DNA from: Nipponacmea schrenckii
Taxonomy: Eukaryota > Mollusca > Gastropoda > Lottiidae
Length of the DNA: 64,000 nucleotides
NCBI GenBank assembly: GCA_030562195.1
Contig: JAUJPP010000007.1
Coordinates: forward strand, 34,013,208-34,077,207
Reading direction: 5' to 3'
Shown: positions 33,753 to 44,868 of the stretch, piece after piece
Layout of the letters: the number at the start of each line of letters is the position of its first letter
Position numbering within the stretch: position 1 is the first letter of the stretch
Position numbers and translations under genes: made by a program
The notes under the pieces: generated by a model
What the model saw: the letters and a program-made list of their open reading frames with translations, nothing else
Told to the model about the DNA's origin: nothing
The model's database searches: none

Positions 33753-35651
33753 TACATCACCGGGATTATCTTAAAAAGAAAGGCGACTATCTTCAATATA
33801 AAAAGGTTCGAAACACAGTTAAAACTGCAATAAGATCTAGTAAAAGGAAATATTTAGAATCATTAGTATCTGATAGAAAGAATAGTAAAAATATTTGGAA
33901 AGCTATAAACAATGCAGCTGGTATTAATAGTTCACAATCTACACCTCTTATTGATCCCGAAACTTTTAACGATTACTTTATAAATGTTGCTAAAAATTTA
34001 TTAAGTACTGCTTCAAATTCTTTAAGTACTTCTAATGCTCGTGTTTTAAACGATTTTGTTAAAAGTCGCATTCCATCAAAAACTGCTGCTTGTCAAATAC
34101 CTTTTATGAATACTGCTGGTGTCTGTAAATACCTTTCTAATTTAGACACATCGAAAGCAGTTGGTCTTGATGGTGTCAATGCTTTTTTTCTAAACGTTGG
34201 TGCCAGTGTGTTTAGTTATTTCCTCACTTATTGATAAGATGTATTGATAAGAATATTTTCCCAGATGTCTTGAAACAGGCAAAAGTATTACCCTTTTATA
34301 AATCTGGCAATAAAAATTTGCCAAGCAATTACAGACCTATATCAATTCTACAAGCTCTCTCTAAACCACTAGAAAAACATTTTCATTTTCATATGAACTG
34401 TTACTTAACTAACCATAACCTTTTATATTCAAAACAATCTGGCTTTAGATCCAATAGTTCCTGTCACACAGCACTAACCAATATAACCGAAAATATCTAT
34501 GATTCTCTTAATAGTAACATGCTTACTGGATTAATATTCTTCGATTTTCGTAAAGCTTTCGACATGGTAAATCACAATATGCTTTTAGAGAAGTTAAATT
34601 TCTATAATTTATCCAATGATCTTCTAGCATTTTTAAAATCCTACCTTACTAATAGAAAACAGTGTATCTCCATTGGCCAAAACCAATCTACTTTTCAATG
34701 TATTACTTCTGGTGTACCTCAAGGATCAATCTTAGGACCCTTATTATTCAATTTATTCATAAATGATCTTCCACTTCATTTAACATGTAACTGTGATCTG
34801 TTTGCAGATGATACTACGGTATATTCATCATCTTTAGATATTTGCACCTTAAACTCTGTTCTTCAATCCAAAACTAATAAAATTGTTCAGTGGTGTCATG
34901 ATAATTCGATGGCCATCAATCAATCGAAAACTAAAACTATGTTAATTGGCTCAAATCATCAGTTAAATATTCCAGGAAATGACCTTTCTTTACATATATT
35001 GAACTCTAAAATTGAAAATGTCTCGGAATTTAAACTATTGGGTGTTATTTTGGATCAAAATTTTAATTGGAATAAACATGTTAATTATGTTTGTAAAATT
35101 TTAAACCAGAAATTATTTCAAATGAGTAAGATTAAACCTCTCCTTCCTTCAAACCTCGTTAAATTATTTTATTTTGCACATTTTCAGCCATATATTGATT
35201 ACTGCTCCTCCATTTGGGATACTTATAATAATTATTCTTTAAAAGTCCTTAATAGACTTCAAAAATTGGCGTTCCAGCTTATTGATAAAAAACCGTACTT
35301 AAACCTTCTCTTACTTTATCTTCCCATGAAATATTATCCTCGGCACTTAACATTCTTACAGTTCAAAAACGTCATCTAGTAAATAAATGTATATTTCTCT
35401 TTAAAATATCAAATCATAACTGTCCAGATTATCTTAAAAACATTCTTCAATATAAAAACACTCCATATGCATCCATTAATCAGAGATTTCAAATTCCAAA
35501 ACCTCTTAAATCTATTTATAAGAATAGCTTAAAATACAGAGGACCAGGTTTATGGAACTCTCTGCCTAGATACATAAAGGAAATCAAAGATTTAACTAAA
35601 TTTAAAAAACTACTATTTTCTCACCTGAAAAGTCAGAACGACATAGTATAA
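33735..35651 (+). pseudogene. LINE reverse transcriptase (ORF2, 3' two thirds)
   Basis: In order: a pre-RT linker (KKKGDYLQYKKVRNTVKTAI), NYRPISILQALSKPLEK, QSGFRSNSSCHTALTN, LIFFDFRKAFDMVNH (catalytic D), GVPQGSILGPLLFNLFIND and LFADDTTVYSS (FADD, the paired catalytic aspartates). A C-terminal region ends LWNSLPRYIKEIKDLTKFKK. One base appears missing at about 34225 (two stops), and another shift lies near 35310. The main intact frame is 34231-35379. It copies element RNA at the target site in active relatives; here the endonuclease is absent. Confidence 0.88.
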
Positions 35652-35829
35652 TGACTAGTTTATGTATATAACTGTTAATAGTTTTGCTGGTTTTATGATT
35701 TTAATTTGTTGTTTTTAGTTTCTATTGTACTATATGTTGGATTCCTTTAAGGGCAAAATTGTAAAAAGGCCAGGCCTAATTTTCACCCTAATAAAGATTT
35801 TATTATTATTATTATTATTATTAAATAAT

Positions 35830-36275
35830 TCTCCATAATATTTCATATGTCAAAATATTCGTTTTACCTTTGATCTTAGTAGGCTATATTATTTTATTTT
35901 TTTGTTTTCTGATTATGATAAGAAACATTCCAGAATTTAGAAGAAATCTTCATGTTGATCAACAAGTCTTTTTTTGATGCGAGTCGGCAGGTCGGCCAAG
36001 TGAGCCGAGTCGGAATTTTACCCTCACCGTTCTTTTAGCTGCAAGTGTACTTGTGGTTTTTGATTTTGTTTGGCCATGGGTTTGCCCTGTTGTTGATTGA
36101 CCCTTAGCTGCAGATGTACTTGTGTGGTTTTTGATGTTGTCTGGCCATGGGTTTGACCTGGTGTTGATGGACCCTTAGAACTTTTCAATTTTTCTCTTTG
36201 AGCGGATTTTAATATATGTTTTGAGGATTTATTTAACCTTTCAGTTTTCCAAAGTATAACTCTTTTTATTACTGC
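35830..36275 (-). other. Downstream extension of the unidentified minus-strand gene
   Basis: In the same minus frame as the 36671-36276 reading but after a TAA stop, an open stretch contains two related 60-66 bp units at about 36035-36170, both encoding a GQTHGQ or GKPMAKQ-type segment and each containing a GGCCATGGGTTTG block on the plus strand. It may be 3' UTR, or coding beyond a readthrough or mutated stop. Confidence 0.35.
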
Positions 36276-37072
36276 TTAATTTAAAAACTCAAAACCATCC
36301 CCTTTTGCTGGTAGTTCTGGAAAGTTTTCAACTGCATGTATGGATCTAACCACCACTTGCAAAAAAATTTCATCCTTTTTTGCTACGTATATCCCCTTGG
36401 CAACTACCGGTAATTGTTGCTTTTCATCCAAAATGTTTACATTTGTACCAGCCTCAAACACTTCACCTTTTTGTTCATCTTCTTCTTGGTGTTTCTTTTG
36501 ATTTGATTCTTTTGATTTCCTATCCATTTCTACAGAGAGATTAGAGCTTGTCCTTTTCCATTTTGCACAAGATATGTCCTTCAAATATTTTCTCCTATTT
36601 TGAAGATGTTCCCCAAGGCGTTTCCATACTTGGACATCTCTGCCTTTCAATTGTGGTGCATTGGAATACAAAAGCTAGAAAAACATCTTTTTTTTTTAAT
36701 AGATATTAGTAGTGGAGCTTTTTTCCATATACGTGCCCCAGTAGCACAGTTCTGTAATAGATTGCATAAAGTCTTTTGAGCTGCAGTAGATGCATGCCTC
36801 AATCTTTTCTTTGTAAGGAGCTCTTCTGCTGTAAATTTGATAGATGAATTTCTTTTTTCCTCACAAGTAGGTTTCGAATCCAATATATTGGGTGTACCTA
36901 AACATTCAGATTTTTCCTTAGCAGACTGTTTCATCTTTGAAGCATCAGCTGAACTTTCTCCTTCAACCTTTCTACTTTTTAAATCCGAAATAAATTGTCT
37001 TAATTTACATCTGTCTGTAAATAAACAATCCTTTAACAAATCATTTACATCATCATTCGTAAACTTCACCAT
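36276..37072 (-). CDS. Unidentified minus-strand gene, two frames
   Basis: The first frame (from an ATG at 37072) reads MVKFTNDDVNDLLKDCLFTD, then RCKLRQFISDLKSRK and ELLTKKRLRHASTAAQKTLC. The second (36671-36276) reads APQLKGRDVQVWKRLGEHLQ, then NRRKYLKDISCAKWKR, a Lys/Glu-rich linker, and VVAKGIYVAKKDEIFLQVVV. They overlap out of phase around an A10 run (36689-36698). Either a small intron (donor GTATAT near 36738, acceptor TTTCTAG near 36672) joins them or a homopolymer indel breaks one ORF. The balanced composition looks genuine. I do not recognise the family; it could be a host gene or part of an element. Confidence 0.45.
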
Positions 37073-37129
37073 AACATTGTTATCGATGCCATTCTCTGAA
37101 ATAAAGAAAAAGTATGGTAGTGTAAACTA

Positions 37130-38720
37130 GAGGTTTAAAATATTTAGACAGCTTTCTACAGACAAATAACAAAATCACAGTCATCGATTGACCAATCTTG
37201 AATTTATGTTAACATATAGTTACACAGACTGAGGTAAATACACTTGAAATTCTTCACAAGACAGTTCCAAAATGCATATATATATCTACAAACAATCCTC
37301 CAAAAATAACAAGCTCAGATGGCTTCATCTATGATAGGCAGAGTATATATTATACTTATTATAGAGAGGAGACTGAGCACGCACGCACCAGCTGATAAGT
37401 GGTGGCACTGCAAATCTCATGTTAGATCTAGGTAATTTTAGGTTATGCATCACTATGGGTATGTGCCAAAGGTGCATACATACTTATGAAAGATGGCACC
37501 TTAGTCACTCAACTCTGATATAGATGAGACCTTTGAAGTATTAAGTCTATTTTAGGCTAAATAGGCTATTAAGGTTTTCTGAATTCTATGCATGGTTTCC
37601 TTACTTTTATGCAATTCGAGACCACCCTTTTGATTATTAGCAGATTTCCTAAAGACAAAGTAAGCTTATAGGCTACATAGCCCAATTCATGTTGCTAAAT
37701 TCTTATTAAGCATAATAGATCTACACTTGTTTTCCCTATCTGATCTTGTCTCTATGATGAGTCTATTTAGAGGCGGTTAAATGCGTGTATGGGACCTCAA
37801 TTTTGTAAAATTTTCCAAGGCTCTGCAGTTAGTGGAACAGTTCATGATTTGGCCCCCACCCCTTCATAAAATCCTGGCCACGCCACTGCTAAATAAGGCA
37901 ATGTTTCTTCAGTTACAGGACCATATAGGCCTACTAGTGTAGATAAACCTACCTATCAGTATATTTGTTGCTTTCTGACTCAGCTTGAGCATTTTGAAAC
38001 TCTGTTCAGATGTTGAAATAGAATCTGAAATCCTAGTTTTCTTAACCTCACTAACGGAAAAATGGCGGAAATAGTCTGATAACGCAGTAAAAAAGTCACA
38101 GACTGCTAAAAAGGCAGGTAAATTTACATGCCAATTCGTTCACTTTCAATATCGTTCGTTCTGAAAGTATAAAGTCTAAAAAACGGTTTAAGTTTGGATT
38201 TCCACAATTCTTGTCAATAATTGCATTTCGTGCAATGGTAGGTCTTAATTACTATTTAGATGTTGTATTTGTATTTTAATTGGCCTATTTATTTTCCACT
38301 ACCACTGTACCAAAAATTAAAAATTCTTTAGGCCTTTGAAAAGTGGCTTGCTTCAACAAAGTCAAGATTAAAAAGGCCTAAAAGGGGGAATAACTCCGCT
38401 ATACTAATAATTGATTACAGGGACGTAACCCAATAACAATAGTTTACAGACTACCCAAATGTAATTATCTTCCATAATTATGTATTTGTGTTGCTTACAA
38501 CCTCCTTATGCAAACACGAGTTTTACGGACCTTGCTCGTTTGAGATGGCAAAAGATCAACTACTAAAATGCAAAAACTGCATTTATTTAAATTTCTGATA
38601 AATGACGATAACAATATGAATAAAATTGAAAATTTACTGATTTGGTAAATACATACTTGGAGGAAATAGCATCAGGAACCTGAACTACTGGCAAAGGAGT
38701 TGTCACATTATTAGTTTCTT
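37130..38720. other. AT-rich stretch, no gene recognised
   Basis: Only one feature stands out: the reverse complement of 37860-37894 starts CAGTGGCGTGGCCAGGATTT, which looks like a hAT-type terminal repeat (CAGTGGCG...). No partner end was found, so it is a solitary or truncated element end. Confidence 0.4.
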
Positions 38721-38759
38721 GAGATACCTTATTTGAAAATTGAGACTTGGAATATTGGA

Positions 38760-39778
38760 TTGATCCAAAGAAGCGCCACTACTAGTACTTCTTGCTCGAC
38801 GTGCGTAACAAGAAAGAACTGAATGAGTGGTAAAACCACACCGCAAACAAGCATGACGATATCTACAATTTGCATAAGAGCAACCTCAAGCTTGAGGAGA
38901 ATTAAACACAAAACAAACAGATTTAGCACGAGAATTGGATTAGAACGGCACTGCCGGATTACTTGTGTTTGAACTATTCGTAGCTTTCCCTGATACTTTT
39001 GTACTATGAATAGTGGTTGCCTGAAGCCATAAATCTGGGTGTTTTTACATGTTCCAGGGAAAATTAGTACTCAATTTCTGATGTAAGGTCCTAAACTCTG
39101 TATCATAAAAAGTAAAAGCCACTGGGCCATAATTATGAGCTGATTCAGTTATCACAGACAGGTAAGCGATCAAGCTCGCCACTGCCTGGGGAAATCTTTG
39201 GACATATATGTCCATAAAAATGTGGAAAGCCTTATACCATTGATCTAAGGTTAAAGACTTTCCCGAGGAAGTGGATAGCTTGAAAACTGGTTCATTGTTC
39301 ACTTCAGAAGTATTAATTGAAAACTGATCAGAAGTTGACCCTGAAACTGAAACTGAACAAAAGGGACATATTTGTCCATCCAAATATCATGGTTATGTTT
39401 ATCTGAAACATGGTTAGAAACAGACCAACCTTATCCTAAAGTAGCACTAAATGAAGGAACACGCAAAGAGGTACCTTGTGGAAATAGCTGTGATGCATCC
39501 ACATTAAACACATCACCATTGTTTGTATCTTGATTATTTCTAGTTTGACTATTGTTGCCGACATGAGAGGGATATACAAGGGACACTGAAGGATCTGCAG
39601 ATATTGGAGCTGAAGTTGATGCACTTGGTTGGTTGGCAGTATTGTTAAATACCAGTTCAGAAGTATCTTTTTTCTGAGACACACTATCTGCATAAGGATC
39701 GTTAACTATCAGCCCTCTCTTCAACATCTTCTGTAAAATAATATTTGTCAAACAATCTTCCGCAGTTGTAGACAACAT
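38760..39778 (-). pseudogene. Gag-like protein of the DIRS/Ngaro-like element
   Basis: Minus strand, in three frames. The N-terminal part (39778-39431) reads MLSTTAEDCLTNIILQKMLK and is Ser/Asn-rich. The centre (39383-39045) carries LTLDQWYKAFHIFMDIYVQR, then FPQAVASLIAYLS and ESAHNYGPVAFTFYDTEFR, matching the W-x2-AF-x-IF, Y-x3-I and YDxxFR signature I associate with gag-like proteins of Ngaro and DIRS elements. Just before it, HDIWMDKYVPF fits the usual preceding motif in another frame. The C-terminal end (about 38890-38770) has CSYANCRYRHACLRCG, a zinc-knuckle-like block. Several single-base shifts separate these pieces. Confidence 0.72.
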
Positions 39779-39937
39779 TTCCTCTTCATCACTCTATTTT
39801 GGGGAAGGATCCCTACTCTGCTTCAAAATTCCTAGAAAAAAAACGTAACACAATTAAGTAATCAAATTCGGCACAAAAAAAATAATAAATTAGCTGTTCC
39901 TATTAAACACCAAAGTAAGGCACCTAGTAAGCCAGAA

Positions 39938-40170
39938 TTTGCACATACACTGATAGTATGCCACCCCATGAAAATAAATTACACATACACGATAGTGAGG
40001 CACCACATGGAAATAAATTACACATACACTGATAGTATGCCACCCCATGAAAATAAATTAAGACATACACTGATAGTATGCCACCCCATGAAAATAAATT
40101 ACACATACACTGATAGTATGCCACCCCATGAAAATAAATTACACATACACTGATAGTATGGCACCATAGA
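39938..40170. repeat. 40-bp tandem array, about 6 units
   Basis: Direct repeats of about 40 bp with the core ACTGATAGTATGCCACCCCA followed by TGAAAATAAATT. Edge units are diverged (CGATAGTGAGGCACCACATG; GGCACCATAGAAATTAATTG) and inner ones nearly identical. The array lies between the gag-like and SGNH-like parts of the retroelement. Confidence 0.92.
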
Positions 40171-40890
40171 AATTAATTGACACATATATTAAGTCACTAT
40201 TTTCAAACAAAAACTGTACCACTAGGCTAATAAGACTTACACTTTTTCCAGAACATACCAACATATGTCCCAAAATAGCGTCCCTCAAACTCCTCATAAA
40301 AAGAGGATAACCACATTCCATACAGAGATGAACACTATCGGAGGCATAAATATTAGAGGTAGGCTTCTTCAAACCTGCCATGTAATGCCAAAATGACACA
40401 GGTACTGACTGGGGTTGTTGACACAATCTATTACGTTCTGAATTTGTTATCACTAAATTATCATTATAATTCTCATACACAGTAGTGCGACAAGGCAAAA
40501 GTTCAGAAATTACCACACATCCCGGTGTTCAATGAGGTCTATTGGCCACATACATTCCAAATGAATAAATCTCTGAAGCCAACTTCATTGGATCCAAAAA
40601 CGGATCTGCAAAATCACTCGACCTGGCATGAATAATTATAATATCACGTCCCAAATATCACGATGCACTGATTCGTAAAGTCGACCATGTGGGTCATTGA
40701 TAACCTGTAGACCGCAGAAACCTCGAAATTTGATGGAACAAAGTTTTTGTATCCAGACCGTGATTGGCCCGAGTTTTATCAGCCTCCACAAATGCATTTA
40801 ATTTTTTAATATAACTGCTTTCGAATATTAGAATTCCAACAGGTTCCGCTACCGGACCATTGGAATATCGTGTGGTTTTTTCACAGAATA
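40171..40890 (-). pseudogene. SGNH/GDSL hydrolase-like domain of the retroelement
   Basis: Minus strand, broken by two or three frame changes. In order: NAFVEADKTRANHGLDTKT, then FRGFCGLQVINDPHGRLYES, then IIIHARSSDFADPFLDP (in the place of the GxND block), VVISELLPCRTTVYENYND, and FWHYMAGLKKPTSNIYASDS followed by VHLC (in the place of the DGVHL block). The order and spacing match SGNH-type hydrolase-like proteins that, as I recall, accompany Ngaro-type elements. The S in ASDS replaces the G usual in DGVHL, and the nucleophile region is not clear, so catalysis is doubtful even before the frame breaks. It lies upstream of gag in the element's direction. Confidence 0.6.
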
Positions 40891-40899
40891 GAGAATTAT

Positions 40900-41715
40900 T
40901 TTCAATGAATTTGCCATATTGAAAACTAAGACCTAGAGAGACAACTCAATAAAGTCGAACCAAAGCCAACTTTCACGTAAGAGAATCAGGAAAATTAAAA
41001 TACTGAACTTGAATACTAATAATAATTTAATAGACATCTGCAATTGAGACAAATTTTTTCCCAATCCTCAAAACACGTGTTTTTCCATTCACTCGTTCTC
41101 GAGAGAGGTCGGTTACCCTGTATAACTCGCGAGATCAAGTATGTCACAAATGACATTATTACAATAATGTTTATTTTTGGTATTATTTCTCATACACACC
41201 AATAGCCAATTTTGTATACTTTTTATTAATTTTTTTATCCATTTTTCAACATGCCTGATATTGACATAGATATACAATTACCACTCTGATTTGAGTAACC
41301 AGATAATATTTTATTGACAATTATTGAAAAGAAATGAATTTTATATGATAGATATTTGATATTATAGATAAAAAGGCAGAGGCTGTATTATTGAACCTTT
41401 CCCAGATTTTTCCTGGTATGAAGAAAAATGTGCCATTGGCGCTAGAAATCAGGGTAAGCAAGTATAAGTACTCCTTACTCTAAGAAAGCCACAAATGATG
41501 TAACATTTTTTACATCACCAAAAAAATAGGCATATATAGTCATTGCCCCTATCCATTATACACAGTAAATAAAGTTTATATTTATCATCACCTATGTTAT
41601 CTTTTAATTATGGAGGGATAACGGTGACTGTAAAACTCTGTGTGAGATTGTTCGTTAGCCTGATGAGGGCTCTAGAGCCTCTCGCTGGGATCGACTGGAT
41701 ACTAAGAAGGACTAG
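40900..41715. other. AT-rich stretch, no gene recognised
   Basis: Non-coding in all frames as far as I can read. CTGATGAGGGCTCTAGAGCC at 41660-41679 forms a small perfect hairpin but lacks the other half of a hammerhead core. Confidence 0.5.
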
Positions 41716-41866
41716 AGAGTAGATAAACTTATAGAGTTAATATCCCTCTAACCAGAGAAAAGGCTTTGTTTAGACATGAAATAGTTTTTAAACACTAGTA
41801 AACACTATTTCACTTCTAAACAAAGCCTTTTATAGAGGGATATTAACTCTATAAATTTATCTCTTA
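41716..41866. mobile_element. Fold-back (MITE-like) inverted repeat, about 150 bp
   Basis: The left arm (from AGATAAACTTATAGAGTTAA through GGCTTTGTTTAGACATGAAA) and right arm (CACTTCTAAACAAAGCC through GGATATTAACTCTATAAATT) are complementary over about 65 bp, with a loop around 41791-41800. A short extra segment in the left arm (ACCAGAGAA) and a few mismatches are the only differences. It could be a MITE or a structured RNA; no target duplication was secured. Confidence 0.8.
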
Positions 41867-42302
41867 ATTAACTTTATATTTTACAGGATGAAGAAGATAT
41901 AAATGTAACGATGAACAAACTGAAACGTCCATCCATTATTATTATTAAAAGTGGTTTATTCATAACAATATGCAACAGAATATTTTCTAAATTAGAGAAA
42001 AACTCATATACCAATGCCATTCTGGTGTATGTCACCTTGGTCTACACATTTCGTATGGAATACATTCCTTGACAGGAAAATGCAATGTTATTTCTTCAGA
42101 AATATGTCCTTTTAGGCAATATATATGGAAAGGAGTGTGGAAAATTTATGAAAAATGTTAAAAAATTAATTGAATTTGTTGATTAAAAATAAAGATCTAA
42201 TTGCCTGAATATGTGCTTATTTGTGTCTTGGTTGGGTCAAGTAGTAAGATATTTCTTATGTAATCCTTGTAAGGCATAATATAGTACTTGAGTAACAACT
42301 TA

Positions 42303-42456
42303 AAAACACAATTTTACATATTACAATTACAAAATTTTTATTCGTTCTACGTTTCGACAATGATCCTGTTGCTAACTGTAGAACTGTAACAGGAACATTG
42401 TCGAAATGTAGAATGAATAAAAATTTAGCAATTGTAACGCATAAAATTGTGTTTAT
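42303..42456. mobile_element. Second fold-back inverted repeat, about 154 bp
   Basis: The arms start AAACACAATTTTACATATTA and end (reverse) AAACACAATTTTATGCGTTA. They pair for about 65 bp through ATTCGTTCTACGTTTCGACA and its complement, with a short spacer around GCTAACTGTAGAACTG. The sequence differs from the 41716 fold-back. Confidence 0.78.
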
Positions 42457-42489
42457 AAGATATATCTTCTTTAAACTCTTTGAAGAAGG

Positions 42490-42770
42490 GTAAATCTTTT
42501 TTTAAAAAATTCTTGAAACAAGATATATTCCTTCTTGAAAAAGTCTTGAAACAAGATATATTCTTCATAAAAGTCCATGAGGCAAGATATTTCTTGTTAA
42601 AAAAAAAGTCTTGAAACTAGATATATTCTTCTTAAAAGTCCATGAGGCAAGATATTTCTTCTTAAAAAAAGTCTTGAAACAAGATATATTCTTCATAAAT
42701 GTCCATGAGGCAAGATATTTCTTGTTAAAAAAAAATATTTCTTCTTAAATAAAGTCTTGTCGTAAGATAT
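42490..42770 (+). repeat. Irregular tandem array, about 60-bp units
   Basis: Alternating blocks AAGTCTTGAAACAAGATATA and GTCCATGAGGCAAGATATTT, separated by A runs, about four units with length variation. Confidence 0.85.
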
Positions 42771-42799
42771 TTTTTCTTGAGTTTAAGATTTTGATTCTT

Positions 42800-43800
42800 A
42801 AAATAAGGGTCTGGAAATAAATCTTGAATTAAGAAATATGATTTTTTACCAGTTTGATTTTAAAAAATTATCAAATTAAGAAATTTTTACCTGTTACAGG
42901 TTTTTTTTTTTCCTTATTTCTAGAAAACTATTTTTTGCAGTGAATATTTTGCCAGAATAGCAGTATTAAGCCTGCTCTATTGGTATTTCCAATTGTCACA
43001 GATAACAAGCTCAATTACAATATCAGCTTTGAGCAAGAATCAGCTTCAGGTCTTTCTGTTTTTAATATCATTTAATTTTAACTTTGGTTGGCCTATAAAC
43101 TTGGTCTTTTATTAAGTACCTGGTGATGCTCAGTTATCTTATCTTCAATGAACTGCTGATGCCTAATTCCTCTGATATTGCCCAATACTTTATCTGACTA
43201 CTGAAAAAAAAGAACCACAAATATTTCAACAGAGATTTTTGTAACATTTGCTTTCCTCAGCCATGCTCACTATTTAAGTAAATTGCTTATATTGATGTAT
43301 ATTCATGAAAATAACTGAATCAGGTGATATTCATTTAAGTCCTGTTGTCAAATCTGACTATTTAGTAAACACTCTGTCAATATGATGTGTACATAAAGTT
43401 TCCCAAATAAAGAGAAAAAGGATAAAAACACAGCGATGGATTCAGGGGCGTAGCGTGGGGGTAAGGTGTTTGGTGAAAACCCGGGATCGGTTGGTAATTG
43501 ACGGAGCCGTCGGTAAAATTATTGGTTGTAGTAAAAAGTAAAAACCATGTATCGGCAAACTTATTAATAGTCTACTTAGGCTCTTTAAATCTATATCTAT
43601 AAAATAATTATCTACTCTGTAAATGGTTGTTGGTAAAACAGTTTCTGATTGTCAAAGATTTATGATATTGTTGTCATTTTAAATGTGATTTACCTCCCCT
43701 TTTTGATTCTCCGTTATTGAGTTCTTTTTTATCTTCTCTCGATTGTCATGAAAAGTTTTTTGTATTAATGACCAGTCCAGAAACCACGCTTTTTCATTTC
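42800..43800. other. AT-rich stretch, no gene recognised
   Basis: No ORF of interest. GGGGCGTAGCGTGGGGGT at about 43445 looks like a degenerate transposon terminus (CAGGGGCGTAGC...), with no partner found. Confidence 0.35.
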
Positions 43801-44868
43801 TGGAACCAATCTAACCCTTACCCACAGGAAGCTATCAGCTTAAAAAACAGTTAATAGCTTTATTTAAAGCTACTACCTTTTTCATAGCTTTATTTATAAT
43901 ACAATTTTAATAAGTAACTTTATCGTAGCTTCATAAAGTTTTTTAGTCAATTCACGTAGCTTTTTTGTAACTTTTATGCATTGTTCCTAGCGCATACATA
44001 GCTTTTCCATAACTTTTTTAATATAGACTCTTGATGAAGTAGCTTTTTTGTAGCTTTAATAAACAAAGGAGAAGATATAAGTAGCTTTAATAAAATGGAC
44101 AATGAGGGGAGTAGCTTTTTAGTAGTTTTTATAAGATAGACACAGGGAGAAGTAGCTTTTTTGTAGCTTTAATAAAATAGACTCGATGAGAAGTAGCTTT
44201 TTAGTAGTTTTTATAAGATAGAATCAGGGAGAAGTAGCTTTTTTGTAGCTTTAATAAAATAGACTCGATGAGAAGTAGCTTTTTAGTAGTTTGTATAATA
44301 TAGACTCAGGGAGAAGTAGCTTTTTTGTAGATTTAATAAAATAGACTCGATGAGAAGTAGCTTTTTAGTAGGTTTTATAATATAGACTCAGGGAGAAGTA
44401 GCTTTTTTGTAGATTTAATAAAATAGACTCGATGAGAAGTAGCTTTTTAGTAGTTTTTATAATATAGACTCGATGAGAAGTAGCTTTTTTGTAGATTTAA
44501 TCAAATAGACTCGATGAGAAGTAGCTTTTTAGTAGGTTTTATAATATAGACTCAGGGAGAAGTAGCTTTTTTGTAGATTTAATAAAATAGACTCGATGAG
44601 AAGTAGCTTTTTAGTAGTTTTTATAATATAGACTAGATGAGAAGTAGCTTTTTTGTAGATTTAATAAAATAGACTCGATGAGAAGTAGCTTTTTAGTAGT
44701 TTTTATAATATAGACTCAGGGAGAAGTAGCTTTTTTGTAGATTTAATAAAATAGACTCGATGAGAAGTAGCTTTTTAGTAGTTTTTATAACATAGACTCG
44801 GGGAGAAGTAGCTTTTTTGTAGATTTAATAAAATAGACTCGAGGAGAAGTAGCTTTTTAGTAGTTTTT

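Larger units (their letters stand above)
32645..35815 (+). mobile_element. Non-LTR retrotransposon (CR1/Jockey-like), internally deleted
   Basis: It has an ORF1-like region (32705-33715), a reverse transcriptase (33735-35651, with frame breaks) and a 3' end of ATT repeats (35795-35822), typical of this LINE group. The end of ORF1 reads TLVIGSSVLRHLKSKL, the start of an esterase-type domain found in CR1-group ORF1 proteins. It then joins directly to WLSKEIFDLIHHRDYLKK, the region between endonuclease and RT. The endonuclease and most of the esterase are therefore deleted at about 33715. It cannot be autonomous. Confidence 0.85.

Noticed and set aside
39938..40170. Regular short repeats resembling a CRISPR array
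   Set aside because: Contiguous 40-bp direct repeats with no unique spacers and in animal-type DNA; a simple tandem array.
41655..41925. Possible hammerhead ribozyme (CTGATGAG at 41660, GAAAC at 41920)
   Set aside because: The two core halves are about 260 bp apart with a fold-back element between, and the hairpin after CTGATGAG does not lead to GAAA. No closing stems I or III found.
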